Shown: positions 22,307-33,332 of the stretch, piece by piece | How positions within the stretch are numbered: position 1 is the first letter of the stretch | Layout of the letters: each line of letters starts with the position of its first letter | Origin: Darksidea phi | Taxonomy: Eukaryota; Ascomycota; Dothideomycetes; Pleosporales; Lentitheciaceae | Direction: 5' to 3' | NCBI GenBank assembly: GCA_030770425.1 | Contig: JASJFT010000076.1 | Span: 124,001-188,000, forward strand | DNA: 64,000 nt | Notes under the pieces: generated by a model | Seen by the model: the letters and a program-made list of their open reading frames with translations, nothing else | Told to the model about the DNA's origin: nothing | Databases searched by the model: none | Translations under genes and position numbers: made by a program

Positions 22307-22756
22307 ATGTCTAGCGGCATTCGGCTTGGAACTACACTCGTCAAGGGGCGCATGGTCAACATCACCCTTTCTGAGAATGGCCCCGGCTACAACCGCCTTG
22401 CTAGCGCGATCCAGCTGAGCCTGAAGAACGCAGCTGCTGATATAGTTGGCAAGCGCGTCGCTGACGGCAAGGTCTTTGGAGACGACATCCTGAACAAGGT
22501 CACTGAGATTCGTATCTGGTATGCCGCCATCACAGCTAAACAGTGCGTGCAACTACTGATAGAATGTAGCAATATGACCCATCCGAGCGCCGGCGACCCC
22601 AGCATGCACTACTCCGTCGAAGCTTGGGACACCTACTCCAAGCTCAAAGATGGCCATGTTCCTGAGGATGAGTCCAAGCAGACTGTAAGTGTCTCTCCGG
22701 CGTACTGGCTCAAGAATCGGCAAGGAACTAACGTTGTTCTGCAGGTTGCCAATTGA
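22307..22756 (+). CDS. Small hypothetical protein
   Basis: The ATG at 22307 has a good context (TCAAAATGTC) and opens a 149-residue frame, or about 129 residues if a 60-bp GT-AG intron at 22685-22744 is removed; both readings end at the same stop. The protein starts MSSGIRLGTTLVKGR and includes DDILNKVTEIRIWYAAI. No signal peptide, membrane segment or known domain is seen. The codon-like composition and the in-phase intron support a real gene; the function is unknown. Confidence 0.5.
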   Translation: MSSGIRLGTTLVKGRMVNITLSENGPGYNRLASAIQLSLKNAAADIVGKRVADGKVFGDDILNKVTEIRIWYAAITAKQCVQLLIECSNMTHPSAGDPSMHYSVEAWDTYSKLKDGHVPEDESKQTVSVSPAYWLKNRQGTNVVLQVAN

Positions 22757-25169
22757 GCTAGCGGCTAGCTGCAGACGTGCCCGCTGGCAGTCCTGTCGTT
22801 CACGGGGGACTACAATTGAATGTGACGAAATCTGGAGAAATAGGAGCATAGAATTGAAGGGGAATTAGGCTCAGAAAATCTTATGGAACCCTGGAACCTA
22901 CTAGAGTCAACCAGTGTCTACTGTTGCCTATTGGGTAATACATATATGTACACTCTCTACCGTACTGAAGCAATATCAATGAGGTCATTCTGAGCGCTTA
23001 TACAACATTCCTTTCAATATACGAGAAACGAGAGCGTGGAATTGGAAAATAGGACCGATAAAACTTGCTCTGCCATCCCAAAGTGGCGTAGGTGAGAAGG
23101 GGCCCGCGTACCATTGCACCGATCACCAGAGCTGTCGATCAGCAGGCATTTCGACAATGATTTTTGCGGACGAGGGAGAATAAGGGGTATGGGCGCTGCC
23201 CTGAGGGCCAGACTCAATGTGCTGAAGGGGGCGAGGGGGGGATATCAGCAGATCAAAATGCCCCTTCTCCACAATAAGACCCAGTCGAAGGGCTTCTTCA
23301 GTTGTGGCAGTCGACCGAGTCTTACTTGTCCTCAGGTAACCCTGTTGAAACGTTGAACACTTACTTGACCAGGTCGGTAGTGATTGATATCGGAACGAGC
23401 CAAATGGAAAATGGAAGCAACCAGAGTGTGAGGGCCCTGTCTTCGCTTAGTGCCGTCATCACGGCGAGCGATGGAGTTCATGCACCTGTAATAGAAGAGC
23501 GCAGCTCTTCTTTCCGATTGATGAGGTTCGTACGGTGTTTGGCTATGTCGGACGTTGACGGCGGCGTTGCATGTCGGGCTAACCTCCGGGAAGCATGTAA
23601 CGAGGATGATTCTAAGCGCCGGCTAGGAGGTGCTTAACTGATTGGTTATATAAGCGCGAAGGCCTTTACAGACTAATTGCCGCCCGGAAGTCACACAACT
23701 CGTCCTATACGTCCGTTTGTAGCCTCCAGCCCTTGACGACAAATGGAAGGATGTACCAACAACTTAGCTCTACTTAGATTCGTCGCTTATCCATACAATC
23801 AGACTTCACCATACCTTTGTTGAAATTCTCGATTGAGAAGTCGGTGCTCAGGAGCGCTCGATGGCTCTAGACCTTTACATTCACCCTTGCATCCACAACC
23901 CTTCTCAACCTCTACATCCCCCACCTCTAGAAAAGCGAGTGAGTCCAAATAGAAGGGCTGCTGGAGCCTATACAGAAGCTTTGTCCCAACAGATCTTGGC
24001 ATACTGATCCTTTGGAACCGTCATTTTCACAGCTGGCAGGGCTGAAGCTCGCGAGCCTTATATATCAGAAATTATACAGGTGGGAAGTATGTCAGGAGTT
24101 TGACGCTGATTAATTGGTGCAGAATGAGTACTTGGGCCGGTTAATGGAAGAAAAAAAAACCCATTGAAGTAAGAGAGCGTTTGTAAGTATAATCTTCTTG
24201 GTGACTGGCCATTGCCGATCGCGCCGCATCGACTACTACGGGATTACATTCGACCACCTCGTCTCACAGATGATCCCGATCCAGATGCATTGCCAATTAA
24301 CCTTATTGAAATGGACAATGATGGAGGACCTTCGCAAACGAACACCTTCCGTTTGCGGTTAATCTGGTGGAGGATACAGAGAAGTGCTTGCCGTACCAAG
24401 ATGTTTTCAGAAGAAGAATGAGAAGCAGGATCGTGGGAGACTCAATAGAAGGGTAGCTGGGGAGGATAGAGACATTCGGGGATATTGGCAGAGAAAGTAG
24501 TGCTGTACCAGGATTACAAACCAGGTGTCTGGCTATCTACGCACACATGTTGTCTGGGTTTTCGCAAAGATAACGACTAAATAGCTGTTACAATGTTTTG
24601 CTAAGCTGGAAGTCATTCAAACGCTAGACCAACGTGAGATACACTGCGTCACCGCTTAGCCCATTGGCCTTCCTCCAAGTTTGAGAAAAAGACCTCGCAC
24701 TGTTTGCTGTGCGTCATGGGTGACGGCAACGGAACCGGCTCACCCCTAGTTTCGGGTGTTGAATGATACGCGACCTAGGCTAAACCGTTGGGGAGAGTAA
24801 CCTGTACAATGATTCGTCATTGCCATAAAATTTTTATCCCTAAGCTGTCGCTGCTTATCTGACCTCTGACCACGGTTTCCACATTCGTGTGTGGGGCACA
24901 TATCGGCTCTGCTAAACCCCTGGTTCCTTCTCTCTATACTCGCATCCGCTCGGCTCTTACTCTAAAGAGCACAAGTGCAATATGTCAAATCACCCGATTC
25001 ATCTGGTAGGCAAGATGGACCAGACACCGGGACTAAGAAATTCCGATCCGTAACGCTCGCCTTCCAAGGGCCTCAATCCTGTCCTAGACCTACGATCCTA
25101 TCATTACACGGCCACCATCCATCGCACGACTTCCTATAATACCCTAGACATCCGTCGAACGACTAATCC
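22757..25169. other. Long gene-poor stretch
   Basis: I find only short frames without motifs over 2.4 kb. The last few hundred bases are pyrimidine-rich and probably include the promoter of the kinase at 25170. Confidence 0.5.
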
Positions 25170-25970
25170 ATGACTTCTCCAGCTAGAGAAAACCCTGGAT
25201 GGATACAAGAACCTGACGATCCTCATTGCTCATTCGAATATATCCAAGAGTATACACCGCCCGGGGTGATTAGGCGTATCGGCGCGGGCAATTCATGCTT
25301 CGTGGGGCTCCTTGAAGACGGCACTGTTCTTAAATACCCCTCGGTAAAGGGGAAAGGCATGGGGGGTCTTACTGTTGAGAAGGCTATCTATGAAGCTCTT
25401 GGCCACCATAAGAGGATTGTCCGGTACTTGGGCATGACTGAGGATGGACTGAAAATGGAATATGCAGGCCAGGGAAGTGTTACGGATTCCCTCAGCAAGG
25501 ATCCTTCTATCGAACTTCGATTGAGATGGTGTCGGCAAGCTGCTGAAGCCCTCGCCTTCCTCCACTCCAAGGGAGTTATCCATTGCGATCTCCATACGAA
25601 CAACCTTTTACTAGACGGTCAACTTAATGCCTTACTCTCGGATTTCCAAGACACGTTCAAAGATCTCGATGGCTACGCTATGGAAAGCACTCGTTATTTC
25701 CTCCCTCGGAAGGTGACCAGTCGGCCCAACGAAATTACAGATATCTTCGCACTCGGCACAGTAATTTATACTATAATGGTTGGAACCGAACCGTACCCTG
25801 GTCTGTCGGATACAGAAGTGGAGAAATGCTACAGAAGGCAAAGATTTCCTGGTGCTGATCATGTTGTTTGCGGAAGGATAATTCTTCGATGCTGGAGCGG
25901 GCAATATGCAGGAGCCGAAGAAGTGATTCGAGATCTTGTATTCTTAGAAAGAACAGCAATGAGGATCTGA
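25170..25970 (+). CDS. Small protein-kinase-like protein
   Basis: A single exon encodes 266 residues forming little more than a kinase domain. The Gly-rich loop is IGAGNSCFVG, the Lys strand GTVLKYP, the alpha-C Glu probably in VEKAIYEAL, and the catalytic loop VIHCDLHTNNLLLD (HCD in place of HRD, with Asp and Asn kept). The metal-binding motif is SDFQ rather than DFG. This form is common among expanded fungal kinases, where activity is often unclear. The 39022-39827 pseudogene and the 16908 fragment look like relatives, so the family has multiplied here. Confidence 0.82.
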   Translation: MTSPARENPGWIQEPDDPHCSFEYIQEYTPPGVIRRIGAGNSCFVGLLEDGTVLKYPSVKGKGMGGLTVEKAIYEALGHHKRIVRYLGMTEDGLKMEYAGQGSVTDSLSKDPSIELRLRWCRQAAEALAFLHSKGVIHCDLHTNNLLLDGQLNALLSDFQDTFKDLDGYAMESTRYFLPRKVTSRPNEITDIFALGTVIYTIMVGTEPYPGLSDTEVEKCYRRQRFPGADHVVCGRIILRCWSGQYAGAEEVIRDLVFLERTAMRI

Positions 25971-26753
25971 TCTCCGAGCGGAGAGAAGACCGATGCGTGA
26001 CGGAGGTGTGGAGCGTATTGGTCAAGGCTTTTTTTCTCTCCTATAGTTAAACCTATTCAGACCCCTCTAAAGACCATCCAATTTCTTTCCCATTGGTTAC
26101 TCGTGCACGAAAGGCACAGCCTTTCAACTTGCGATAGCTCAACACGTTCTACAATATTCGGTACCTCTTTAGTAACGGTCTATCTAGCCGAAGAAGTGAT
26201 TATAAACTTTATCTATTATAGTAAATTACTATCGATATAAAAATCCTAAGATAATAAAAGGATTATATTTAGATAGAGATAAGACGAATCCTTAAGGAGA
26301 TGTAATAGTAGGACGTAGGGTCCGGCACGTGACCGTGGTCGGGCTGATGATGATCCGGGAGTCCTCCGGCAGAGGTAGGCGTGACACGAACCGCGGAACC
26401 GCCAAGCTCCGATTAGGACCAGTAGCTATGGCACGTTTGCACGAAATGGCCAAGTGTCAAAAAGCCCGTATACATGAACACCGCTATTAAGGACCGCTAT
26501 TACGAATATTTTTTTATACATTTGTAAACATCTAGCATGTAAGGTTTCAGATTATATTATAGAGCTACGAAATCTTATCCTACTCCCATTACCTACGAGC
26601 TATTTTTATATTCCTTCTCGGTTAATCTAGTACTTAAGAGCGTCGCCCCCCATCCTGCTGCGAGGGTCGCTTTCCAACGCTGACGTCCACATCTGACTCG
26701 ATTCAAAAGCCCGCTCGATTGTTTCTTCCGGGTCTAGAATTCCGACTTTTGAT
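25971..26753. other. Intergenic with two AT-rich blocks
   Basis: AT-rich, stop-filled blocks at about 26180-26320 and 26500-26640 flank a more GC-rich stretch, typical of RIP-affected repeat debris. The methyltransferase promoter lies at the right end. Confidence 0.5.
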
Positions 26754-27833
26754 ATGGGGCAAATGTCGCCTTCTACAGAGTCAGCGCCCTACCTCCTATC
26801 GTACCGCAGCCAAAACCAAGAAGAAGACAGGCGCCTCGATTCGCAACACGATGTGATCACCCACGCCATTCTAGGCGGGCACTTGATTCATCCATCCATT
26901 CCCCTATCCGCCATTCAAACTTCTATTGCCGACATTGCATGTGGCACCGGAATTTGGCTGAAGGATGTCAGAAAGGCTTATTTCCCTGCTTCTTCTAGAG
27001 AGATAAACGGCTCTCCCGTTCTCGTCGGATTTGACGTCAACGCCCACGCCTTCGATCCCGACTTCGCAACAACCATAAAGCTCATTCAACACGACTGCAC
27101 CAAGGACTTCCCTTCCGAATACATCGGCAAATTTGATTTAGTCAACATGCGCGGTCTTGCGTATGCTGTTCCTAAAGAAGGCTTTTCCCGCTTGGTCTTC
27201 AACGCAATCAAGCTTCTTCGTACGCATATCCACCACTCTCAATCATATATAGCTAGATCTAACCTACTTACAGGGCCTGGCGGTTACCTCCAATGGTTGG
27301 AGACAGAAACACGCCTCTTCAGGCAATACCCTGTGTCTGCCGACTTTACGGAAGCCATTGCTGCAATCAATACGGAAAGACAGTCTCGAGGTCTTGTCAC
27401 TGAGTATAAACATTCCTCCCCTTCTTGCTATGCGTACTCATTTTCATGCAGCATGCCACAGTTCATGCTCCGCGCACTCCTTCAGCAGCATATAGAGCAA
27501 GCCACGAATGAGTCAGTATTTCGCGCAGATACGATGTCGATCCTCCATTTCAACCTCCTTCCAGGTGGAATCTGCAGGGATTTGGGGCTCCGAATGGATC
27601 TAATGAACAGGCGTCTCTCCGAGACGGTCCTCGAATCAGTCAAGCTTCTTTTGGCCGCCTCCTTGAGGGAAAACCACAATGGAAGCCAAAAGGGATGCTC
27701 AGAGGCGTGGAGCGAGGAAGAAGCAAAGAAAATACATAGACTTATGGATGGCATTGACACGATAATGAAATCTGATGAAGTGATAGCGGGCGGTATCTTT
27801 CCCCAGCTAATTGCTCAAAAATCAATCGAGTAA
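26754..27833 (+). CDS. SAM-dependent methyltransferase
   Basis: Starts at 26754 and ends at 27833. An intron at 27220-27273 (54 bp) restores the motif KLLRPGGYLQWLE; a possible second intron at 27404-27451 (48 bp) keeps the frame. The product is about 325-341 residues. Motif I of class I methyltransferases is clear (TSIADIACGTGIW), followed by an acidic strand (LVGFDVN), a motif II-like FDLVNMRGL and the post-motif GPGGYLQWLE. The N-terminal RLDSQHDVITHAILGG resembles fungal secondary-metabolism methyltransferases. It is convergent with the UstYa-like gene. Ustiloxin and phomopsin clusters also contain a methyltransferase, so a role in modifying the RiPP is plausible but inferred; a LaeA-like or unrelated role is possible. 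Confidence 0.8.
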   Translation: MGQMSPSTESAPYLLSYRSQNQEEDRRLDSQHDVITHAILGGHLIHPSIPLSAIQTSIADIACGTGIWLKDVRKAYFPASSREINGSPVLVGFDVNAHAFDPDFATTIKLIQHDCTKDFPSEYIGKFDLVNMRGLAYAVPKEGFSRLVFNAIKLLRTHIHHSQSYIARSNLLTGPGGYLQWLETETRLFRQYPVSADFTEAIAAINTERQSRGLVTEYKHSSPSCYAYSFSCSMPQFMLRALLQQHIEQATNESVFRADTMSILHFNLLPGGICRDLGLRMDLMNRRLSETVLESVKLLLAASLRENHNGSQKGCSEAWSEEEAKKIHRLMDGIDTIMKSDEVIAGGIFPQLIAQKSIE

Positions 27834-28048
27834 TTGGGTGCATTTCGGTGTAGGAACTCAGACACAATTGAGCCTGTGGCAGGACTGGGACACATAATAT
27901 AGTTCACTTGATGCTCAACAAGTTTCATCAAAGCCTCTGTACCACTCCTCCAAAACAAGATACATTTCCCCGGTGCTTAAAATATCACTAACGACATCTG
28001 AACCCTGCAACTATGCGGATCGGTTGTTGGGTCCGTTCAGCGATTTGT

Positions 28049-29078
28049 TCAAGGCGGAGACTCGAGCTCCCGAGCTCCCGGCTGTCGCTCGATGCGGTGG
28101 CCCTCTTTGGTGTATGTTTGACGCTCACTAACCCAATCTAGGATTGCTTCGAAGTTACGGCATTTATGCTGGCTGACCATACAATTAGCGAGGTTTGAGT
28201 AGAAGGTGGAGTATATGACAGCAATGTTGTGCACAACAAGAATCGATGGCTACTTACACGTTGAAGTCTGGGAAAGGAGCGGGATGGCCTTTCACCCAAA
28301 CGTATGTGAGTATTCCTGTGTCCGCTTCACACATCAACTTTTGCCGTAGATTATCGATGCAGTGGCCTTCACATCCTGTTAGCGTTTTCCTTCGGGCTTA
28401 CTACTCGAGTCCATGTGAATAAAACCCACCAAGATGATAGCGAAGGATCTGTGGGCTGTCTTCCCATGGCTCTGCTTTGTCTTTGTAGTAGTCTTCGTAT
28501 GTCGCTTGCCGCAGCATATTAAGACAGTGAAGTTGATGTAGAACCTCAACAGATGCCATATAACCGCCGCCCATCTCTGGTGATAGCTTGACAGAGTACT
28601 CATGGGACCCGTTGACCTTGTGCAAAGTTTCCGCATCGATGCTAATCACACCCCCTGGGGTAGTTAGAAAGAGCCGCTTATCCGTTCAACAGCCGTAGAA
28701 AGCTTACTTACCATCTGCCATTAGTATACGATCCCAAGCTTGATCCATCAATGGATTTGGAGTTCCCTTGTAAGCGTTCGGCGTGGCGAAGCTCCCATCA
28801 AATCGATGGAAATGGCCAGTATCTTTCACAGCCTTGAGAAGAGGTGACCACATCGGCATGAAGTCTCGGTCGTGACATCCCGCAGAAGCTCCATGATGAA
28901 GTCTTACGCCTGAGAGAAGGATCGCGCAAGAGGCTGTGAAGAAGACTACCTGAGGAATCCAGACCCAAACACGACGTGCCCATAGTGACTGCCGGCATGA
29001 CATACTCAAGGCTTGAGCATCTTCCGTATCTGATCTCTCACTGAAAAGTTCTTCCGGAAGTCTTTCATAATTGTACAT
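28049..29078 (-). CDS. UstYa-like (DUF3328) oxidase
   Basis: Four exons on the minus strand (28712-29078, 28430-28654, 28258-28375, 28049-28172) with introns of 57, 54 and 84 bp give 277 residues, typical for the family. A single membrane segment lies at about residues 38-57 (VWIPQVVFFTASCAILL). The first family motif HxxHC is HQLHC at residues 162-166, within VEVLHQLHCLNMLRQ. The second, usually also HxxHC, reads CEGHC at 199-203, followed by the expected IDNLRQKLMC and ADTGILTYVWV. The C-terminal part keeps KCRNFEAILDWV. UstYa proteins catalyse oxidative cyclisation of core peptides in dikaritin RiPPs, probably at secretory membranes. It lies divergently next to the precursor gene. The Cys in place of the first His of motif 2 is notable. 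Confidence 0.9.
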
Positions 29079-29934
29079 ATTGTTGGTAATGCTGGTAAAT
29101 TCAAGCGCACAGAGGGGAGTAGCGAGGATCACGAAAAAAGGATGGGAATAGCGAAGACCATGAAAAGCGGAGGGGAATAGCGAAGACCCTGAAAAACGTA
29201 CGCATTCATCTTGTCTGGGATGGATTCCCAGTGTAGCATCGCATATTCTGCCTGGAATAATCTGACCGGAATTCGTTCTATCCGCAAGTGCCAAGTGTGG
29301 CAATAGGATACCGCTGGTACGGATTGTCATCATCGCACCTTTGTAGCGCAGGTAAACAAGGGTCATCTCCTTGAGGATTCCTGGTTCAGGCAGGTGGGAT
29401 TAGGACCTCTGCTTCGCCGACCCTACGTTCGGTAAGATAATCACAAGCGGTCTGACTTGAGTCGGTCCCCGAAGATAAATGAATACTACCTCTCGTGACC
29501 AGATGCAGCTACGATACCCTGGTCTAACGCCGGTTACCTGCTCATTCCAAAGAATTGTATGCAATAAGTTAGCCAAGGTTTCTGCTATGCATTGAACCCA
29601 GAAGAAAATTAGGCAGCCATCAGTGGGGTTCAAGGATGAAGATCACTCGCCTCTAGATGCCTAGGGCGTATCGAAAACCGTTTCACACCCGACACGGCGG
29701 TAATCCGTTAAGCCAAGGGTCATATGATGGTGCTAGGGACCCATGCAGCTCGTTTTCGCATGGGGACTGACGAGGAACTGTTGAATCATATGCCATTGAA
29801 CATTTAAGTCCAGAGGCAGTCAATTTGTGGAAACCTTAACCCTCATCTTGAACCACCTCGCGGTGATACTTGCGTTCTATCATACCTCCAAGACCGAATT
29901 CCAACCCTCAAATCTTTTGCTTTCAATTAGCATC
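29079..29934. promoter_or_regulatory. Divergent promoter of UstYa-like gene and peptide precursor
   Basis: 856 bases between the divergent starts at 29078 and 29935. The part from about 29400 to 29934 is also present, inverted and diverged, next to the decayed precursor copy (51097-51680). No individual binding site was identified. Confidence 0.45.
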
Positions 29935-30207
29935 ATGCAACTCAAACTATTTCTCCTGTTTGCCTCCATGGGCTCTGCTCTTGCAGCGCCCGTTGTTCAA
30001 TTGGAGGCACGTAAGGGGGAAGATGGGGCGGTGCTGAACTCACGCTTCGCCAAATACGAAGCTGAAAAGCGAGACGCCGAAGCCGAGCCCGAGAAAGCCA
30101 TCCTCAACTCCCGCTTCGCCAAGTACCAAGCCGAAAAGCGAGACACCGAAGCCGAGCCCAAGAAAGCCGTCCTCAACTCCCGCTTTGCCAAGTACCAGGC
30201 GGAGTAA
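29935..30207 (+). CDS. Dikaritin-type RiPP precursor peptide
   Basis: An ATG at 29935 (CATCATGCAA) opens 90 codons. Residues 1 to about 18 are a signal peptide (MQLKLFLLFASMGSALAA). Then come three repeats spaced exactly 69 bp, each containing LNSRFAKY followed by (E/Q)AE; the first two end in the Kex2 site KR and a D(A/T)EAEP spacer. The last unit stops after QAE. This plan (signal peptide, Kex2-cut repeats, a short core with aromatic residues) is that of dikaritin precursors such as UstA and PhomA. The likely core lies in RFAKY, with Phe and Tyr available for cross-linking; the exact borders are inferred. The EAEP spacer could be trimmed by dipeptidyl peptidases. A mating-pheromone precursor is the main alternative, but the usual Trp/Cys-rich core is absent. 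The adjacent UstYa-like gene strongly supports the RiPP reading. Confidence 0.85.
   Translation: MQLKLFLLFASMGSALAAPVVQLEARKGEDGAVLNSRFAKYEAEKRDAEAEPEKAILNSRFAKYQAEKRDTEAEPKKAVLNSRFAKYQAE
30028..30207 (+). repeat. Three 69-bp coding repeats of the precursor
   Basis: Units start at 30028, 30097 and 30166 (the last is 42 bp). Units 2 and 3 are nearly identical; unit 1 has more synonymous differences, so the last duplication is the most recent. Confidence 0.9.
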
Positions 30208-30519
30208 GAAACTCAACGCTTTCCCGAATTGAGCAGTCTCCGACCGCCGATCGCCCAGTTGGATGCAAATGTCACTGTTGATTTCTATGATCTCAAGTTG
30301 CTTTTCTCTCAAACTTCGAATGAAATGGGACGTATTGACAAAAGATATGGGGTTTGGGATGGTGGATAGCTATCACTCATTTAATTCTACCATGTCTACT
30401 CTGAATCACATGTCTAGCCACTCCGCTCGAAAGAATGTGAAGTATTCTCAAAGTGTCCGAGTTCACGTAAAGACTCATTTCTGCGTAGCTCTGGTTTGCT
30501 GGGGAGCATGCCATTTGCA

Positions 30520-31600
30520 ATGACTCGTAGTCGTCCTGGACACACCGCAGCCGGGTGTCACCATGGCAAATTTTTTTACTATATGCCAGTATCGCGGGTG
30601 CCTCAACAGTTGCACCGCTATCCTCAGCGTCCTCCTTGGCGTAGAGGCCGTAGAGGCTTAGCTGTTATGGATTCTCCGTTATCGATTTAGCCGTTAGGGT
30701 TCAGTACCTCCCCTGTACATGACAGAACACTATCAGAAAATGGTACCCGACGACAAGGCAACAATAAGGTAACGAAAATGAATTGGTCGAATGCAAGAGA
30801 AGTTCATGTGACGGGGCTCCTGCATATCTTGGGGGCTATCCATTCTCCTGCCCGTTCTAGATTAGGCTGACCCGTCGTTCGCGCCGTTGAGGATCATCGC
30901 TGCTGCTGCATATGCGAGAGTCCTGCGATGTTTCAGTATGGTAAATGAGCCAAGAACTCTCGATACGGGCTTCTGCATTGAAAGCGTATCATCAAGGCGG
31001 GAGACAGACAGAAGATCTAACACTAACCCCAGATGGAACTGCGCCTCCCGCCGTGCGATGAGGCTCACATGCAAGTGCGGGCAGATAGCGTACGTGCGTT
31101 GGAATAATTGGTCCTCCTAAATGAATTGATATTGATTGACCGGTCTGACATGCATGCCGAGACGGAAGCGCCGAGTCAACCCCTGCTCACCCCTGTACAA
31201 CCAGAGAAGATGATGTAGATCACCGTTCACCAGAAGTTACTAAACGGCTAGCGTAAACCTAAAAGTGACGTTGTACAAAGTGCTTGTAGGGACTAAAGAT
31301 CCCATTCCTTCATCGTCAGCAAATACAAACAGTGTTGCGAGGTCGACATTTGTTTCACAGGGCAAACGTTCAACGGACTAAAATTACATCATTATGGCGA
31401 AACATTGCCTGCATTCTCCGTTTGCCTCGGTGTGATAGTACTGAGATATGATTGGTGGAAATACGGGGAGGAGGGTGGCGAATGAGGGGCTCAATGAAAA
31501 CCACCTAACGAATTATATCAAAACGCATATGCAGTATCACAGTGGAAGCTCTCGCTCCTAGGGTCCATGAATGCCTCATCCATTCGCAACGCTAGCCAAA
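30520..31600 (+). repeat. Dispersed repeat R2, copy b (long)
   Basis: Contains all blocks of the R2 family: GGCAAATTTTTTTACTATAT near 30565, TTATCGATTTAGCCG near 30680, ACAGAACACTATCAGA near 30722, GACATGCATGCCGAGACGG near 31147, and the blocks shared with 9880-10270. It directly follows the precursor gene and is also present next to the decayed precursor copy. Confidence 0.75.
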
Positions 31601-32067
31601 AAATTCAACCCTCACAAACCCAGTTGATGCCGTACGCCCATGAGGGATCACGTACCTTCGCCTCCATATAAGCCATCGTGATTGCTGAAAGTGCTCGTGA
31701 CATGCGTTCTACCACTAGGATTGAACTAGATCGCAATTGTGAGACAGGATCGCTGAGCTGCGACCCCATTATCGTTGATCAGCTTCGCCATGACGGACTC
31801 CGGACCCAGGTCATTGGATCTCTAATGTGTAGATTGGATGAAAGCGGTTCGCACGGTCTCCGTAAGACCCCAGCCTAGAATCCCAATATCTTCATTCCCA
31901 TGTTGTCACCCGACTTGCGAACGATCCAGTAGGCGGTCTTCACCATAACTCTGGAAAGTTATTCTGATTTAAAAGACCATCTCAACTCTTTCGCCTGTTT
32001 CATGATTGTAGAACATTTACAGCCAGAGAGTTGCCATTTTCCCAGAAAAAACAGGAAACCCGACAGT

Positions 32068-33332
32068 ATGCTTACACAAGCCGCTAAGGTGTGTGTCACA
32101 GTGACGACGGTTCTCGGAGTTATCGCAATCGCCATTGTAGCGTTGAGATTCTGGTGCCGATTGCGCATCCCGAAAGTCAAACCAGGCGCAGACGACTGGT
32201 GTATTCTCGTTGCACTTGTAAGTTTCCCATAAAAAAAGGGTGCTTTGGAGTATCTAATTGAACTATCAAGGTACTCTCTACCGGCATCGCGATCCTGACG
32301 AATTATGTCGCTGCAACCACTGGCGTCGGGGATAGTTCATTCACTCCAACGCTGGATCAAGTCATTTTCGCCTTAAAGACCAATCTAGGTCTAGAAAATG
32401 CCCAGGTTACGTGCATGGGTCTCATTAAGATATCTCTTTTGCTCTACTACAAGCGCATCTTCGTCCTCGAAATTTATCAGACCATCACAAACATCATCAT
32501 TGCAGTCGTTGCCGTTTTTGAGTTTTCAATCGTCCTGGTAAGTTTACCCGCTTCAGAATCTCCAGCAGTACGTATTTACCTCTTTCACAGGTTGTTCTAC
32601 TTTCCAAAGGAACTCCCGTGTCCAAACAATGGGACCCTATGGTTCCCTTTACGCTCGATATATCGGCTATCCTCATTGCGTTCTGCGCAGGAAATACGGC
32701 ACTCGACGTGATCACTCTTATGTTGCCTATTGTGGCGGTCCGCAATTTGCAAATCAGCACTAGTAGGAAGTTAGTGCTTTGGGTCATCTTCAGTCTTGGA
32801 AGCTTGTAAGTCTCCATATTCTCGATCCGCGTGTTCTCCGATTGTTCCACAATATCGGACTAAGCAAGAGTAAAGTTGCATTGTCGCCTCGATTGTACGC
32901 CTCTATTACGCCGTGGAATTCACCAAAGTTCCTGCAACTGGCGGATCCTTTTTCCAAGCGCCCTTCATCTACAACATTCTCTGGGCGCTCATCGAGCCCC
33001 CAGTTTTCATCCTTGCGGGATCCCTGCTTACACTTGGCCCCTTCTTCCGTGGAAAATATGGCCCTGCAAGCCTGTTTCGCTCGCTGCGCTCCGCGCTTCT
33101 CTCTTTCACCATGCGTAACACTTCCAAGGGCACGCGCGGTTCGAGGACTGACAGGACTGATGACCGAGCACCGTATGGAAAACTGTCTGCTGGTGGTAAC
33201 CCTAAGCCGTGGCGTACATCAGCAGCGAACTTGACTGCAGACGAGCCTGAAGGGAGGCTAACATTGGAACTGAGGGAATTGGGTGAGATAGATGGTGAGA
33301 GGGGGCAGAGAAGTGCCCAGAGTTTGGTCTGA
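32068..33332 (+). CDS. Rhodopsin-like fungal integral membrane protein 1
   Basis: Four exons (32068-32217, 32271-32537, 32591-32805, 32876-33332) with introns of 53, 53 and 70 bp give 362 residues. Several hydrophobic helices are visible (VTVLGVIAIAIVALRFW-type first helix, IIIAVVAVFEFSIVL, FILAGSLLTLGPFF). The family signatures GADDWCILVAL, NLGLENAQVTCMGLIKISLLL-type helix and RLYYAVEF are present. It ends in a hydrophilic tail. These seven-helix proteins are very common in Pezizomycotina and have no settled function; the family lacks the retinal-binding Lys of true rhodopsins. It lies downstream of the RiPP locus but may be unrelated to it. Confidence 0.85.

Noticed and set aside
29935..30207. 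Mating-pheromone (alpha-factor) precursor
   Set aside because: The KR sites and EAEP spacers fit, but the repeats lack the Trp/Cys-containing core of Pezizomycotina alpha pheromones, and a UstYa-like gene is adjacent.
32068..33332. Light-sensing rhodopsin
   Set aside because: The protein matches the fungal rhodopsin-like membrane family by layout, but lacks the retinal-binding Lys helix of microbial rhodopsins.
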